Assembly: GCF_029227915.1 (NCBI RefSeq)
Contig: NC_079880.1
Coordinates: forward strand, 23,808,501-23,872,500
Direction: 5' to 3'
DNA from: Hydractinia symbiolongicarpus
Taxonomy: Eukaryota; Cnidaria; Hydrozoa; Anthoathecata; Hydractiniidae
Length of the DNA stretch: 64,000 bases
A model generated the notes under the pieces. It saw only the letters and a program-made list of their open reading frames with translations, searched no databases and was not told the origin of the DNA. A program made the position numbers and the translations under genes. Positions 45,996 through 57,225 of the stretch are shown here, in pieces; the stretch's first letter is position 1; the number at the start of each line of letters is the position of its first letter.

Positions 45996-47620
45996 TATGA
46001 TATTATTGCATACACGTGGTGCAACATCTTATGAAGATTTAAGAACTGTGCATGGTAATGTTGCTGAAACATTTCGTCATACCTCTTTATTGCCTGAAGT
46101 CCTGTAAGATGACACTGAATGGGTCAATACTTTGCAAGAAGCTGTCAACTTTCAGATTCCTCGACAATTGAGACGATTGTTCGCAGTAATTTTTATTCAC
46201 TGTGAACCTTCTGAACTTTATACTTCGTGGACAAGGTACAAGGGTTCCATGTGTGCGGATTATCTTCACCAAATAAATGAGGATCAAGCTGAGTACAGGC
46301 TGCTTCAAGATATTCATTCTGTACTTAACTTGGTAAATCTCTTACTGATTTTCATCTTCCTCATTTAGATGAAATACCTCCAGCTGAAAACATCAATGCA
46401 ACTTTGGAGACTGAAAGACTTTCTCAACTGAGAGCTCAACTTACTGAAGAACAGACAGCAGATGCAGTTATAAAAGCTGTTGTAAATGTTGCTAACAATA
46501 CGGTCGAAAATAACCGTTTGTTTTATTTAGAAGGTGCTGGTGACAGTGGTAAAACCTTCACTTATAATTACCTTATTTTTCAACTTTGACATAGAGGTTT
46601 TCAAGTTGGAACTGCTGCATTGACTGGCATAGCAGCAACCTTTTTAAAAAATGGTACCACCATACATAAGTTGTTTTGGTTACCCGTTCCTATTTTAGAA
46701 AACAGTACATGCAACGTGACTCCAGTGTCTGCTTATGCTGCTGAGCTACGGCAAATCTCTTTTTACTTGATGAATCTTCCATGATTCCTAAGCATGCTTT
46801 TCATGCAATAGATCTTCTTAAAGACATTTGCAATAGCGAACTTCCATTTGGAGGTAAAGTTGTTCTTTTAGGTGGTGATTTCTCACAATTAATGCCGGTT
46901 GTCAGAAAAGGAAAACCAGCTGAAATTGTTGATATGTGCTTAAAAAGTTCTCCACTATGGCACTTGGTTACAGAATTTAAATTAACTCGCAACATGAGAA
47001 CGACGTCAGGAGATATATATAACATATAAGGAGATATATATAACACATAATTGGATGATACTTCAATTGCACCTTGGAATGGTGGTTGTTCCCTAACTGG
47101 TAAAACACCTTTTCCAAGTTGCAAAAGCGATGCAGCAAATTCTTGTTCTCCTGACGTCGTTCTCATGTTGCGAGTTAATTTAAATTCTGTAACCAAGTGC
47201 CATAGTGGAGAACTTTTTAAGCACATATCAACAATTTCAGCTGGTTTTCCTTTGCCTCCTCATTGTCATAAATTATAATCAGGTGCCATTGTTATGTTAT
47301 TAAAAAACATAAACATAAATAAAGGCTACAATTTGCACGATAAAGGTATATTTTTTGTTTTGCGTCGCAGACAGCTTTCACTAAGGCTATTTTATGCTAT
47401 GAAAGTAAACAAGGCACAGGTCAAACCTTTGAAAATGTTATTATATTGTTGCGCAGGCCGTGTTTTTCTTATGGCCAGTTGTATGCTGATTTTTCTAGAG
47501 GAAGGGCATTTGATGATGTTCGAGTAAGTATTGTTCCTTCATCCAAGCAAGGATGTTTCAATGGGAAATGTTTCTCTCAAAATATTGTTTACCATCAAAT
47601 TATTTCATAATTCATACAAT
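45996..47620 (+). pseudogene. Helitron helicase (PIF1-like) relic
   Basis: Broken frames follow the order of a Helitron helicase: LHTRGATSYEDLRTVHG near 46005, NFQIPRQLRRLFA at 46147, LTEEQTADAVIKAVV near 46450, Walker A as GAGDSGKTFTYN near 46535, QVGTAALTGIAAT near 46610, LLDESSMIPKHAF (Walker B) near 46765, VVLLGGDFSQLMPVV near 46860, KLTRNMRTTSG near 46985, then GAIVMLLKNI near 47285, RLFYAMKVNKAQ near 47385 and VSIVPSSKQGCFNGK near 47525. At least four stops or frameshifts and an internal inversion show it is dead. The family unwinds DNA during rolling-circle transposition. No Rep nuclease domain or Helitron ends were seen. Confidence 0.85.
46908..47252. repeat. 105-bp inverted repeat inside the helicase relic
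   Basis: 46908-47012 and 47148-47252 are inverse copies with no mismatch that I can see, around a 135-bp spacer. The minus strand of the spacer encodes the expected next helicase segment (EQEFAASLLQLGKG), so a piece of the gene has been inverted with duplication of the adjoining arm. Two short gatatatataaca repeats mark the junction at about 47010-47050. Confidence 0.85.
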
Positions 47621-50600
47621 AATGTAGTGGACAATGATGCAAATATTGAATGCTTAGCAGAAATTCAATATTTTACACTTTCTATATATCTGCCATGTTG
47701 TACAAAGGAAAAAGAGGTTGACGTGTTAGAGTAATTATACTGACATGCCCTTTTGTGCAACATGAGAGTAGCGTACACTGTATATGGGGGTAGATGTTCC
47801 TATTCGGTGCACCCTTGCCTTGTACATTTATAAGGCACATCAGAAAAAATTACAGCCCTGTAAAAGCTGATGATACTACTCTTTTGCAGATACTTATTTG
47901 GCTTTTTAAAATTTTTATCATGCCGAAAATATGTTGTGAATCCTAAAAGTACACTAAAGATGCATTTTTTAAATGTTGTGTTAGACATGCATCTTTTTTT
48001 CTTTTAGGTGAAGTGTAAAGTACTATGGCTTACCCTCACGTGGTGCACTTCTTTAAATGATTAGCATATTAGGTGGAATAATTAAAAGTAAATTGCAACA
48101 TAAAGTATTGGTTAAAAAAATTACAATAATTTTTTTATAATTACAATAAGTTTTTAAAAAAGAAAACATACTCCAATGAAAGGAGGTACAAGGGATACAA
48201 AAATTTATTTGAAAAACTAATAAAAAGAGTTTCTAAAAAGGATCATTTTTCCATTTTACTTAAAAAGTCTAAAACAACTTCGAATTCGACTAGTAAATTA
48301 ATAAGAACCAACCTCTGAATTAAATGACACACACCTCGACATCAAAGGTTTTCATACAATAACACACCTGTAAAATAATTGATATTCCCACACACATGAT
48401 AATACCGAAAAATTCTATAGTAAAATGTGGACAGATAGGACATAATAAAAAAAACAAGAAACCTGATGGCTTGAAGATTTCCGCCATCAGCAGAAATAAT
48501 AAGTATGGGATTAAAATATGTCATATAGTGTGAGATTATCCTCAGAGAACAAATACGCAATGCATGTTATCTGCACCAAAGTTTAACAAGTTTAAAAAGA
48601 AAGAAAAAACAAAGTAAGCCCAGCGTAAATATATTTTGTTCTGAGGACAAAACAAAGTACATAATTTTACATATAGTATTCTCTAAAAAAATAAAAGCTT
48701 AAATTGATGTCTTTGAAATTGATCTAGAAAATTTTGAACATTTTTTGATATAAACAAATTCTTTTATGTAACATTGAACTTCTGAATGTTTCAGTATTTA
48801 GGCGTTACTCTAACTCTCTCGCTCAATTTGAAAATGCATACAATGGATGTTTTGATTAAGGCTAATCTAAAAAGAAAAAACATTCAAAAAATGAGGAACA
48901 ATAATACAATTGGGTACTTGTCCATACACAACATATTTATTCCTCGATCGATCCCACATTAACACCATCAGGACAGAAAACGTATATACGAGACCGGTAA
49001 AGTATATATATACATGATTTTTTTTACAGTGTTCCCAAGACATGTAAGAAAGACTAATACAAAAATTATTATTAATTGTGAAAAAATTTGATTATACTTC
49101 TTTAAAATTGTGTACAACATCGGTGAAACATAATTTCAGTGTAATATCACCAGACAGACGACGAAAAAACCTATTTTCTTCCAAGTTTAAACCTGCTTTA
49201 ATTTTAATAAGGTCAGGTTTTTCATAATAACTTTTTACTTTTTATGTTTTATTAGCGTTTTACACTCATAATTTTGTTCTTGTATATAGTCTATGAAAGT
49301 GTTCAAACATCAGCCTTTCTAATTTCATTTATTTCTTGTTGGCAAAACACTCTCAACATGAACTACGCTTTGCTTGCTCTAAATTGAAACTCGGTTTCAT
49401 GTGTACAATTTATATTTTGTTTGTGATCCCATACACAAATCGCAGTTACATTTAGAAAGAAATTATAAGGAAATGAGAACAAAACTTATAAATGTAAATT
49501 AAGTCACATCCAACTGCAATACAAACCATGTGGGCAAATACATGCCAACGTAAATCGAGAGTTTTTGTTAACACCTGTGCATTCGCTTCGGCCAATTGCA
49601 GTGTCAACAACGTTGTAAATTATAAAGGCTAAACGTATATAATGTGGTCTGGATTTCAGCTCACGGAAAAACATATATATGTCTCAGTAATAATATAAAT
49701 GTAAAAAACTATTAAAAGATAGTATATATATAAGTAAACAATGCGCAAATCTTGGAAATAACGTTTAAAAAAATAGTCTATGGCTTACCGCCTGCATTTT
49801 TTAGCCTGTCAATTTGTGTTTGGAGTATGGAAATGTAAACACCATTGTGTCACAATGAAACATACCTAGCTAGCTAGCTACTACATAATGGGGTTAACTG
49901 TAGCAGTAAAAGTGATTTTACAAAATATTATAAGTATAATTTTATCCAATCAAAGCCTGAAAAAATATTTTGTAAATGCTTCTGCTGGTTGGTTAGGAAA
50001 TTTACCAAGCAAGTTCAACAAAGTCTAAAAGTTACCGAAATAGTTAATTAAAACCCTTGTAAAACTAAAGAAAAAAGGGGTACCTACGTCCGGTTGGCTG
50101 ACTATTAACCCAGCTAAAAATTTGCTTTTATAGGAGCTAGCTGGCTTTAACTATTCTAAAGGTAGACAGCTTGGTGACTAGACGAAAGGCATGTGCAGAT
50201 CAGCTAAAAGACACCAGCTAGCTAATCAAAATACAGTAATTCTTACCTTATATCCAGTATACTATAATATATACTACTCTGGAATTCCCACCAGCAAGCC
50301 AACCCTAAAAGAAATTCCCTACAGGCACAGTCAAAGGATGCGCACAACCAGAATTCAAAGTGCTTTTGGTTATATTCCAAAGCTTTGACCAAGGAATGTA
50401 GAATACTAGAAAATTGTGAAGATCAGATTATTTACAATCTGCCCTCTTATTAGTTGTAAACGAAACGAAGCTTTCTTATTGGCTTCCCATGTAATAACAA
50501 TGACAGGCTCCGGACAAATATTTTAGCCTAAAGCCACAACTTCGTGTATCCAGCCAAGCTTCACTATCTCTCTCTGTATCCCTTAAGGCGATCTTAAAGA

Positions 50601-50886
50601 TTCTGCCTTGCGTAGCAGTCGACGGAAATCAATAAAAGTTGTCCGCTACATGAAAGCCATCTAACTATAGAATTTGATGAATCGGATATGGAAGACTAAG
50701 GATACATGAAACATCCAAAACGCTATTTTCCTCATATCTTTTATTTTTATATAAAACAACAAACATTTTTTTGTAAGTTATTTTCTTACAAGATTTAATT
50801 TGTAAGGAAAGTTTAAATCTCGATATCTCAAAAACAATTTTTGCTCGATATACATCCACGTTTTGGGATAAAAGGTGCAATGATTT
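47621..50886. other. Long gene-free interval
   Basis: AT-rich with no recognisable coding exon, RNA gene or repeat family; a short gctagctagcta tract at about 49869. Open frames here are short and random-looking. Confidence 0.5.
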
Positions 50887-51243
50887 ATGAATAGGGAGAT
50901 AAAACTAAAGCTAACAAACGGTGTCTGTTTTTCGCCTAAAAATGAATTGCTCACGTATTATCACTATGCAAAGGTAATAAAGTCCAACGGAAAAGCAGGA
51001 AAACAAATTTTTAATACAAATTCTGAACTAGACCTTAAAAAGCTAAACCAAGACACTGTTTTAGTAATAAAGTGGAGTAGATTTAAATTGTGTGATTTTT
51101 ATGCGATGAGCTTTAAATGCCTGTGCCTTTTAGACTCGAGAGTCGGCAACACGAAAATGGTGTTTGATATTTTTTACGTTTTCCCAGTTTATTATTTTAT
51201 GATAAAAATAGCACTGTTCGATATCAAATTTATTTCAGAATAG
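50887..51243 (+). CDS. Hypothetical 118-codon ORF
   Basis: Begins MNREIKLKLTNGVCFSPKNE and stays open to a TAG; the first 65 residues look protein-like and the remainder is hydrophobic and AT-driven. It lies at the edge of the virus-like block, convergent with the capsid-like pseudogene. It could be a remnant gene of that block or chance. Not recognised. Confidence 0.2.
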   Translation: MNREIKLKLTNGVCFSPKNELLTYYHYAKVIKSNGKAGKQIFNTNSELDLKKLNQDTVLVIKWSRFKLCDFYAMSFKCLCLLDSRVGNTKMVFDIFYVFPVYYFMIKIALFDIKFISE

Positions 51244-51429
51244 TATACTTTATATACTTTTATTTCATGGTTTTGGAAATATAGACAGTATTCTCAACAT
51301 GTGTAATAGGTGTTTTATTTATCTTTAAAGATGTTTTAAAAACATATATTATTGGTTAAAACTTTTACAGTTCAATTTTACGAATCCTGTAGGATAATGT
51401 GTGTATCATGCGTCATAAAGCCTAGGCTA

Positions 51430-52810
51430 TTAAAACACGCGTTTTTGAATTTTATTTTCAATTGTCCACAACTACTATTATTGTTTACATTTTCTAGCTG
51501 TATGGCAAGCATTTCATTTTCTGTCAAGTCGTTTCGGTTGACATCCAATAATGTCGCGTGTATGAGCTGGATAAAATGGATCGTCATCATATGCGTAATC
51601 TTCGTGCCAAATACCACGACAAACAATGTAGTCGCTCTCTTTACCTTGGCCTGCAGATATTGATGCATCGTTAGTATTTTTTATCAGTTTTATTTTTACA
51701 TAACCTTCTTTTTTTGACAGATTACATCTGGCAATGTTTGGAACCAAGTTTTTTATACAAATCTTCTCAGCCCATTCTGGAACTGTGTCAGTGTCTGGAT
51801 CTAATCCAAAACCTTCACTTTTTCATCTACATGTTCTATGGGTATAACCAGTGCTCCTTTTTTGTACGGGTTATCATCTAGCACAATGTTGTCTTTGATA
51901 ACATACCAAGCTGTCATAAAGGAAATCTCTCCAGAAAAATGACATTTTATGAAGGAACCATCGAAAATTTCCTGCAGGCTTTGCCGCAGTAGATCCAACT
52001 ACCACTGTTCCCCCATTCTTGATAACATCCAACTGCAGCCGGTCATGTTGTAATCCAGGCTGATAGAACGTTAAAGCCCTAGTCATTTCAAACATTTTTC
52101 CAAGTGCAATACGTAGGCTGCAACGATCGCTTTTTCTTCATCGGTACCTACATAATCGCTAGCTTTTACTTGCAATGCGCAAATAGTACCATCATTCAGA
52201 TTAATCCCCTCGAGGATCAAATTATTTTCACGTTCATATTTAGATATCCACAAATCTCTATAAACTGCGAACACTCTGTAGTCGTTGATACTCTGAATTT
52301 TGTTTCCATTTAGTATGATTTTCAGAGTCTGTACCAGACTCTTGCCAATATTTGAAACGATAGTACGTTTCGTATTGGTACCAGTCAATTCCAGATCAAA
52401 CAATAACCGAAGACTTGCCTAAATGACAAACACAAAATATATTGGATTATTTTTGTAAACCATATGCACAATAAAATGACACCTACTTCTGTCGTAATCA
52501 ACGCAGCCTTGGTGTCACTGTGTTGCTCTGTTTTCTTATGCGTAGCCGCTAGGCGATGCTTAGGGCTTACATAGCTCACCTGTGGTTGGCGATGTTTAGG
52601 GATCACGTGACTCACCTGTAGTGATTCCGTGGAGTTGGTAGTAGGCGAACGATTCTTTGGGAGTGCCCTCGGTTTTATAACAGGCTTCTTCACCTTATTC
52701 AGATCAACCTGGACCCCAACGATTACATTGGCAGGTGCAATCAAGACATTATTATTATAACCCCCAATTTTACTGATACGTAGATTCTTATCTGATGGTA
52801 GCATGTACAC
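51430..52810 (-). pseudogene. Capsid-like protein relic (Maverick/Polinton-type double-jelly-roll, tentative)
   Basis: Minus-strand frames in series: 52810-52487, 52418-52083, about 52095-51960, 51998-51801, 51747-51560 and about 51560-51430. Each continues the previous one after a frameshift or small gap, so this was one gene of roughly 430-450 codons. The segment TIVSNIGKSLVQTLKIILNG then VYRDLWISKYERENN and later LTFYQPGLQHDRL resembles my recollection of major capsid proteins in cnidarian Maverick-type elements; that comparison is from memory. The step between the first two segments fits a 68-nt GT-AG intron (52419-52486). At least three disruptions mean no functional product. Confidence 0.45.
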
Positions 52811-52933
52811 GCTGGGTGTAACAGCAAAATTGACTAGAGTTCTTGCACATTGGAGCAGTTTTTAGAATTGTGTTATATTACCCCCTATATTTTCATTTCT
52901 CAGCACTATACTTTCAAGTATTTGTAGTAGAAT

Positions 52934-53260
52934 TTATCTCGCTGTATAGTTATCTGCACCGTAACTGAACAAGGACGCTTTGGCTTCCGCCTGTGACCCA
53001 AGTATCAAGACCACGTAGACGCGAATACTTTCACTCAATTTTGTTAAGCCATCTGATGTTAGCCCTTGGCTTGTTGACATGATAAATGTTGCATAATCTC
53101 CATCCACCTGTGGTCACCATTCACCAATGGGTAGTGAAGCACTTACTGCTTTAAATTTGTACAGACCATGGCGATCTGCACCATATTCACGACATACTTG
53201 CGCAAATCCAGATGTTGAGTAAGGATTTTTGTATTGACTAAACCCTTCGTTAAAAGGCAT
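52934..53260 (-). pseudogene. Small gene relic upstream of the capsid-like gene
   Basis: A 108-codon minus-strand frame from ATG at 53260 (MPFNEGFSQYKNPYSTSG) to TAA at 52934, interrupted by one in-frame TGA after GEW at codon 49. Polar, no membrane segment, not recognised. It sits just upstream of the capsid-like relic on the same strand, so it may encode another structural protein of the element. Confidence 0.4.
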
Positions 53261-53412
53261 GGGAACCTTTTTTCTTCCTAATATACGGCGCATATAAAAG
53301 TATACATTCTAATGTATAATATATATTATATATATATGATATATATTAGTAATATATATTACGTTTATTAAGTATAGTACGAGAATATTCATCGTTTCTT
53401 CTAAAATAAAAC
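53261..53412. promoter_or_regulatory. AT-rich divergent intergenic spacer of the virus-like block
   Basis: About 150 bp between the leftward relic and the rightward gene, with a tatata-rich core at about 53308-53362. The head-to-head layout suggests a bidirectional promoter for the element, by inference. Confidence 0.3.
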
Positions 53413-54864
53413 ATGAAACAATTGTACATCACTGATATCAGAAACCCTACAATTCTTGCTGGTTACCTCGATCTATCTTCCATTGAAAGGATCGACGGAT
53501 AGGCTCGATTTCCTGCGACCGATCAATATCACCCTGAAAAAAATGTTGCTTTTACCGGACTAACGATGCAAATGCTTATAGAATAAAAGAAGATGGATAC
53601 TATGAAATTATATCCAACCCTACCATCAAGTGCGCCAGAGAATGATACTATGCAGGATAAAATATAGGTTAAAAAAATGAGGAAATCGAACAGTATCTGG
53701 AAATGGAAATCAAAGAGCGGAATGGACTCGCGAAAAATGGATAACTAGGCGTCAATGTTATCACTACGGGCGACGGAATTGGGCCATTAGCAGCAGGATT
53801 TGGGGCTCCCCTGTGCATTGCTATGGGAGGTAACGCATTGGCTATGGGAATCGGGCAGGCTGGCCTGAGGAATGCTTCAAAAAAATTAGATGTCAAATCA
53901 CAGAGACATGAGAGTATTAGATTACTAGACGAATCAAAATTGAATTCCGCCGTTGATTTTGCATCAAAGGAATCGAAAACGGGGTTATTAGTAACTATGA
54001 GTTTAGTCTAATCATGCAAGAAAAACAGCGATATATGGTGCTAAAAGAGCAAATTCCCTAACGACTTAACCCTATTCGGTCCGGAGTTTCTCGAACATAA
54101 TATGACCGGGGGGCGGATTTCGCCCCCCCCCCCCCTCAATAACTTTTCATAAGGTTGTTCAAATTGAATCAAACTTGGCACACTTATAGTACATCATAAA
54201 GGGAACAAAATGGCAACAATAAATTTTTGCTTGCGTCAGCACATTTTCTATGACGTCATCAGCTAAAAATTTGTTAAAAATGCCACTATCTGCTTAAAAT
54301 TTAATTACATTTGTTCTAGAGCGAATTTTTGCATTCTGTTTGAAGTTTCTAAACGCTAAATAAAAGTTATTTAACACATTTTCCGGTTTTTACGTGGATC
54401 GCATAAAATGTTGCCAAACATTGCCCGAAAATCCGGTTTTTTCCGATTTTCGGGGAAAATCCGACAAAATCGGGAAATCAGAATAATCCAAATTATATAA
54501 AATGATTTCAAGTTCTAAGGATAATCCTAACAGGAGTTATTAAATTTTCCCCATCATAAGGATTTCATACAGATTTTAGGGGTAGTTTCGAGTAATGCCC
54601 AATACCAAGGCCTCTGAAAGGTATGGGACTTAAAAAATTTGGCATGCAGGTGTCTAATAGATAAATATTGAAACTTAATAAGTTTTATAGCCATATAACA
54701 TAGCAATAAGGAGTTATTAAAAGAAACCGTTAGGGGCGCGAAATCCGTCCCCCGGACCGAATAGGGTTAAGCGTATTGTTAAAAATATCAATGCACAAGA
54801 GCGTGCCCAGTTACTTGCAAAAGGTAGACAGGAAGGTAAGGATGAATCTTTAAAAAAAATTTAA
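53413..54864 (+). pseudogene. Relic of a glycine-rich membrane-type protein common in Maverick-like elements
   Basis: Starts MKQLYITDIRNPTILAG at 53413; the frame breaks several times before 53750, then 53752-54000 encodes a glycine/alanine-rich hydrophobic segment (GDGIGPLAAGFGAPLCIAMG) followed by ASKKLDVKSQRHESIRLLDE. It continues in another frame near 53992 as EFSLIMQEKQRYMVLKEQ, and after the 0.7-kb insertion ends with NINAQERAQLLAKGRQEGK to TAA at 54862-54864. This plan (coiled coil, Gly-rich hairpin, DEF-type helix, basic tail) matches my memory of proteins in cnidarian virus-like elements; function unknown. A TAA just before the insertion site and several indels disable it. Confidence 0.5.
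54070..54766. mobile_element. piggyBac-type MITE with TTAA target duplication
   Basis: Inverted ends ccctattcggtccgg and ccggaccgaatagggt face each other, flanked on both sides by TTAA (54066-54069, 54767-54770), the hallmark of piggyBac integration. A second inverted block (cggatttcgccccc against gggggacggatttcgcgcc) lies just inside. No transposase, 697 bp. It was inserted into the rightward relic gene, so it is younger than that gene. Confidence 0.88.
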
Positions 54865-54955
54865 TCTGTACAGTATGTCAGCGGTACTTAGATTCCTCGG
54901 CTGCCTATTCGATATAGTCTGGTATAAGTTTTATAGGAAATATATTCCTACAAAA

Positions 54956-55258
54956 CTACATGCTGCGTGTATATTCGATCTCGCAACCGATCACATCACC
55001 AGTATCAGCATTGATCCGCAGATTCCCATCATGTACTATAGTTCGCAATGTTTTAGCGAAATCTTGAAAATATTTTTCAAGATTTTTTTCATATGCAATT
55101 TCAACACAAGGTTTACAATAAGGACCGTCTGTTTGTGTTGAAATATCCTTGTACTCAGCTTTGCGGATTACCTCAACAAGATCGTCCTTATTCAGTGTAG
55201 AATAACGAGAAATTTTCAATATTTTTGCTTCTTTTCGAAGTACTTTCATTTTAGTCAT
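54956..55258 (-). CDS. Small SAP-like domain protein of the virus-like block
   Basis: Intact 100-codon frame, MTKMKVLRKEAKILKIS then YSTLNKDDLVEVIRKAEYK. The first 35 residues have the helix-turn-helix pattern of SAP DNA-binding domains (LRKEAKxLKISRYSTLNKDDLVEVIRK), followed by STQTD and two cysteines (CKPC). Short SAP-bearing proteins occur in Maverick-type and other virus-like elements. It starts 150 nt downstream of the next gene's stop on the same strand. DNA binding is inferred from the pattern only. Confidence 0.5.
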   Translation of the reverse strand: MTKMKVLRKEAKILKISRYSTLNKDDLVEVIRKAEYKDISTQTDGPYCKPCVEIAYEKNLEKYFQDFAKTLRTIVHDGNLRINADTGDVIGCEIEYTRSM

Positions 55259-55403
55259 ATAGTTCTTATCAACTATATAAAACCTTTACAACACAATAAG
55301 GCTCTCGTCTTCATCATCATGCTCAGATTCACTCCAATAATTAGCACTATACCTATAGTTTGGATGTAATAGTTGCACCCTTTTCTATAAATACCTCCTA
55401 TTT

Positions 55404-55616
55404 TTAAGCCGTACATTCACAACCTTCCTGCGGATTTTTTTTCTTATGAAAATTGGTCCTAATTTTACCTTTAAGTTCTTTCAAATTGGGGTTGATATAA
55501 CGATCTTTCTTCACATCTAGGTTGGTGAAGCAAGCCCTGCTTTCCCACTCTACTTTTTTTAAGATTTCCTGATATTTTTCTAAACATTCCGGAAAATCAA
55601 CAAGATCGAACGACAT
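55404..55616 (-). CDS. Small hypothetical protein, 70 aa
   Basis: MSFDLVDFPECLEKYQEILK..., ending QEGCECTA; charged, no membrane segment. Intact frame, same strand and 25 nt after the 55642 ORF ends, which suggests genuinely adjacent compact genes. Not recognised. Confidence 0.42.
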   Translation of the reverse strand: MSFDLVDFPECLEKYQEILKKVEWESRACFTNLDVKKDRYINPNLKELKGKIRTNFHKKKNPQEGCECTA

Positions 55617-55641
55617 GGTGAACGCTGAATTCAGATTATAT

Positions 55642-55842
55642 TTAGAGACACCTTGGGAGTAGATTTTCTAGGTTGCCGTCTTGGTCATAATAGCCAATCA
55701 CAAACCATTCATCTTTACCTTTGTTTGCCGGAATAGACTCACTCACCAATAGGTTTTCAAGGTTCACATCTTCGATATTGTAGGGTGTGACATTACTATA
55801 AAAATCGTTTGATTTAATCATTTGGTCTCCAAATTTAAACAT
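55642..55842 (-). CDS. Small hypothetical protein, 66 aa
   Basis: MFKFGDQMIKSNDFYSNVTP..., with a repeated LENLL and the segment DEWFVIGYYDQDGN, which looks like a beta hairpin. Intact frame on the same strand as its neighbours; not recognised. Confidence 0.42.
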   Translation of the reverse strand: MFKFGDQMIKSNDFYSNVTPYNIEDVNLENLLVSESIPANKGKDEWFVIGYYDQDGNLENLLPRCL

Positions 55843-55881
55843 CTCTTTTATTTATATGAGAAAAATTTACAATACAATTTT

Positions 55882-56045
55882 TTATTTTTTCGTCGAACAT
55901 TTACAAAAACCACTGTTATATAGTACATATGACTGATAACAACGCCAACATAAAATTTTACCTTTTACCACAAATTTTCTCCCACATTTGCACTTACATA
56001 GGCATCAAGCACACATTCACAATCATCGCACTCTTCTTTTATTGT
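55882..56045 (-). pseudogene. Cysteine-rich zinc-ribbon-like remnant
   Basis: Minus-strand reading gives EECDDCECVLDA, then after a one-base frame change CLCKCKCGRKF, CWRCY and FCKCSTKK to TAA at 55882. Paired CxC/CxxC spacing suggests a small zinc-binding protein. It is too short for standard ORF calls and carries a frameshift. Confidence 0.35.
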
Positions 56046-56068
56046 TTTGTTTTATGTTTTCCTTAGAA

Positions 56069-56414
56069 TCATGAACAGAACTCTTCTGGAGTATATCGAA
56101 TTATATTGGGATCATATATAATGGCCTTAATAAACATCTTTTTGGTTTTGAAACAATTTGGAACATGCTCGAGCATACAGGGACCGTGTTCAACTGCTTT
56201 ATTACACATATCCTGCGTTTCGAAACAATTTGAAACATACCCGAGCGCCAGGGGATCTGCATCAACTGCTTTGACGCACATTTCTTGGGGTTTTAAATGA
56301 TATGGAACAGACTCAAGCATGCGTGCGTTTTTTTAAGTGCTTTATTACACATTCCCTTGGTCTTGAATTGATCCCCATGTCTTGAGCACTGAGATATAAA
56401 TCTGAGGCATCCAT
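56069..56414 (-). pseudogene. DUF4116-like 24-residue repeat protein, copy B (short, frameshifted)
   Basis: Starts MDASDLYLSAQDM at 56414; a frameshift follows near 56340, and 56320-56069 then reads three clear 24-residue repeats of the form VPxxFKTQEMCxKAVExxPxxLxx (for example VPYHLKPQEMCVKAVDADP, then VSNCFETQDMCNKAVEHGP). Repeats of this kind are grouped in Pfam as DUF4116 and are known from protists and large viruses; function unknown. The start and upstream sequence match copy A, so the two arose by tandem duplication. Confidence 0.55.
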
Positions 56415-56519
56415 TTATTTATACAAAAATATTATATCAATAAATTTTTATTGAATTTATTAATTTAGCCCATAATTTTGAAATTGTTTCTCACCATCCA
56501 GCATGCACCAATCCCAATA
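56415..56519. other. Spacer between the two repeat-protein genes
   Basis: AT-rich. Its right part, next to the copy B start, resembles the sequence just upstream of copy A (atttattta...aaaatatt-type string), supporting duplication of gene plus promoter. Confidence 0.4.
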
Positions 56520-57225
56520 TCAATCTCGATGCCATGTTAAAGGCATCAATTCATTTTTAATTTGAACCTTCTGCGCTTTCCGCTGCCAATAGACATCGAG
56601 CAATACAGATTCAACCTTTCTACACAAATCATGAGTAACGAAACAATCCGGGACCCACTTCGGATTGAGCATTTACGGATTGCATTCAACGACTCGCGTT
56701 TTGTGATAATCTGGAACAAACACGAGCGGATTAAAATTCCATTCAACTACCGTGTTGAACATTTCCTGGTTCTTGAATCGATCTGGAACATGTGAGAACA
56801 TATAGGGATTTTTTACAACCGCCCTGATACACATTTCCTGGGTCTTGAATGGATTCGGAACATCCTCGAGACTATAGCACACCCCCTCATTGCACACTTC
56901 TTGTTTTGGTCTTAAATCGATCTGGAACACATACGAGCATCCTTGGATTTCCCTGACCTGCCCCTTTACACATTTCCTGGGTTTTTAAATGAAACGGAAC
57001 GTACTCGAGCCGAATGGGTTCCTCTTCAACCGCCCTATTGCACATTTCCTGCGCGTTAAATAGGTCGGGAACATATCAGAATACATAGGGATTCTTTTCA
57101 ACTGCTTTTTTGCACATTTCCTGGCTCTTTAATTGACTTGGGGCATTCATGAGCAGGATGGAATACTCCTCAACTACCTTGTTACATATGTCTTGAACAT
57201 TGAAATATAAATCTGAAGCAGTCAT
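56520..57225 (-). pseudogene. DUF4116-like 24-residue repeat protein, copy A (frameshifted)
   Basis: ATG at 57225 begins MTASDLYFNVQDICNKVVEE; repeats continue as APSQLKSQEMCKKAVEKNP, VPNPFKTQEMCIRAVVKNP, VPDRFKNQEMFNTVVEWN and VPDCFVTHDLCRKVESVL, at a period of 24 residues (72 nt) apart from indels. At least three frameshifts or stops (near 57075, 56940 and 56720) break the frame. Recurring 'MC-K/R-AVE/VV' positions suggest helical solenoid repeats. It was probably a roughly 230-residue protein. Confidence 0.6.

Noticed and set aside
46801-47226. 141-codon minus-strand frame that seems to encode helicase
   Set aside because: It is created by the inverted repeat in the Helitron relic; not an independent gene.
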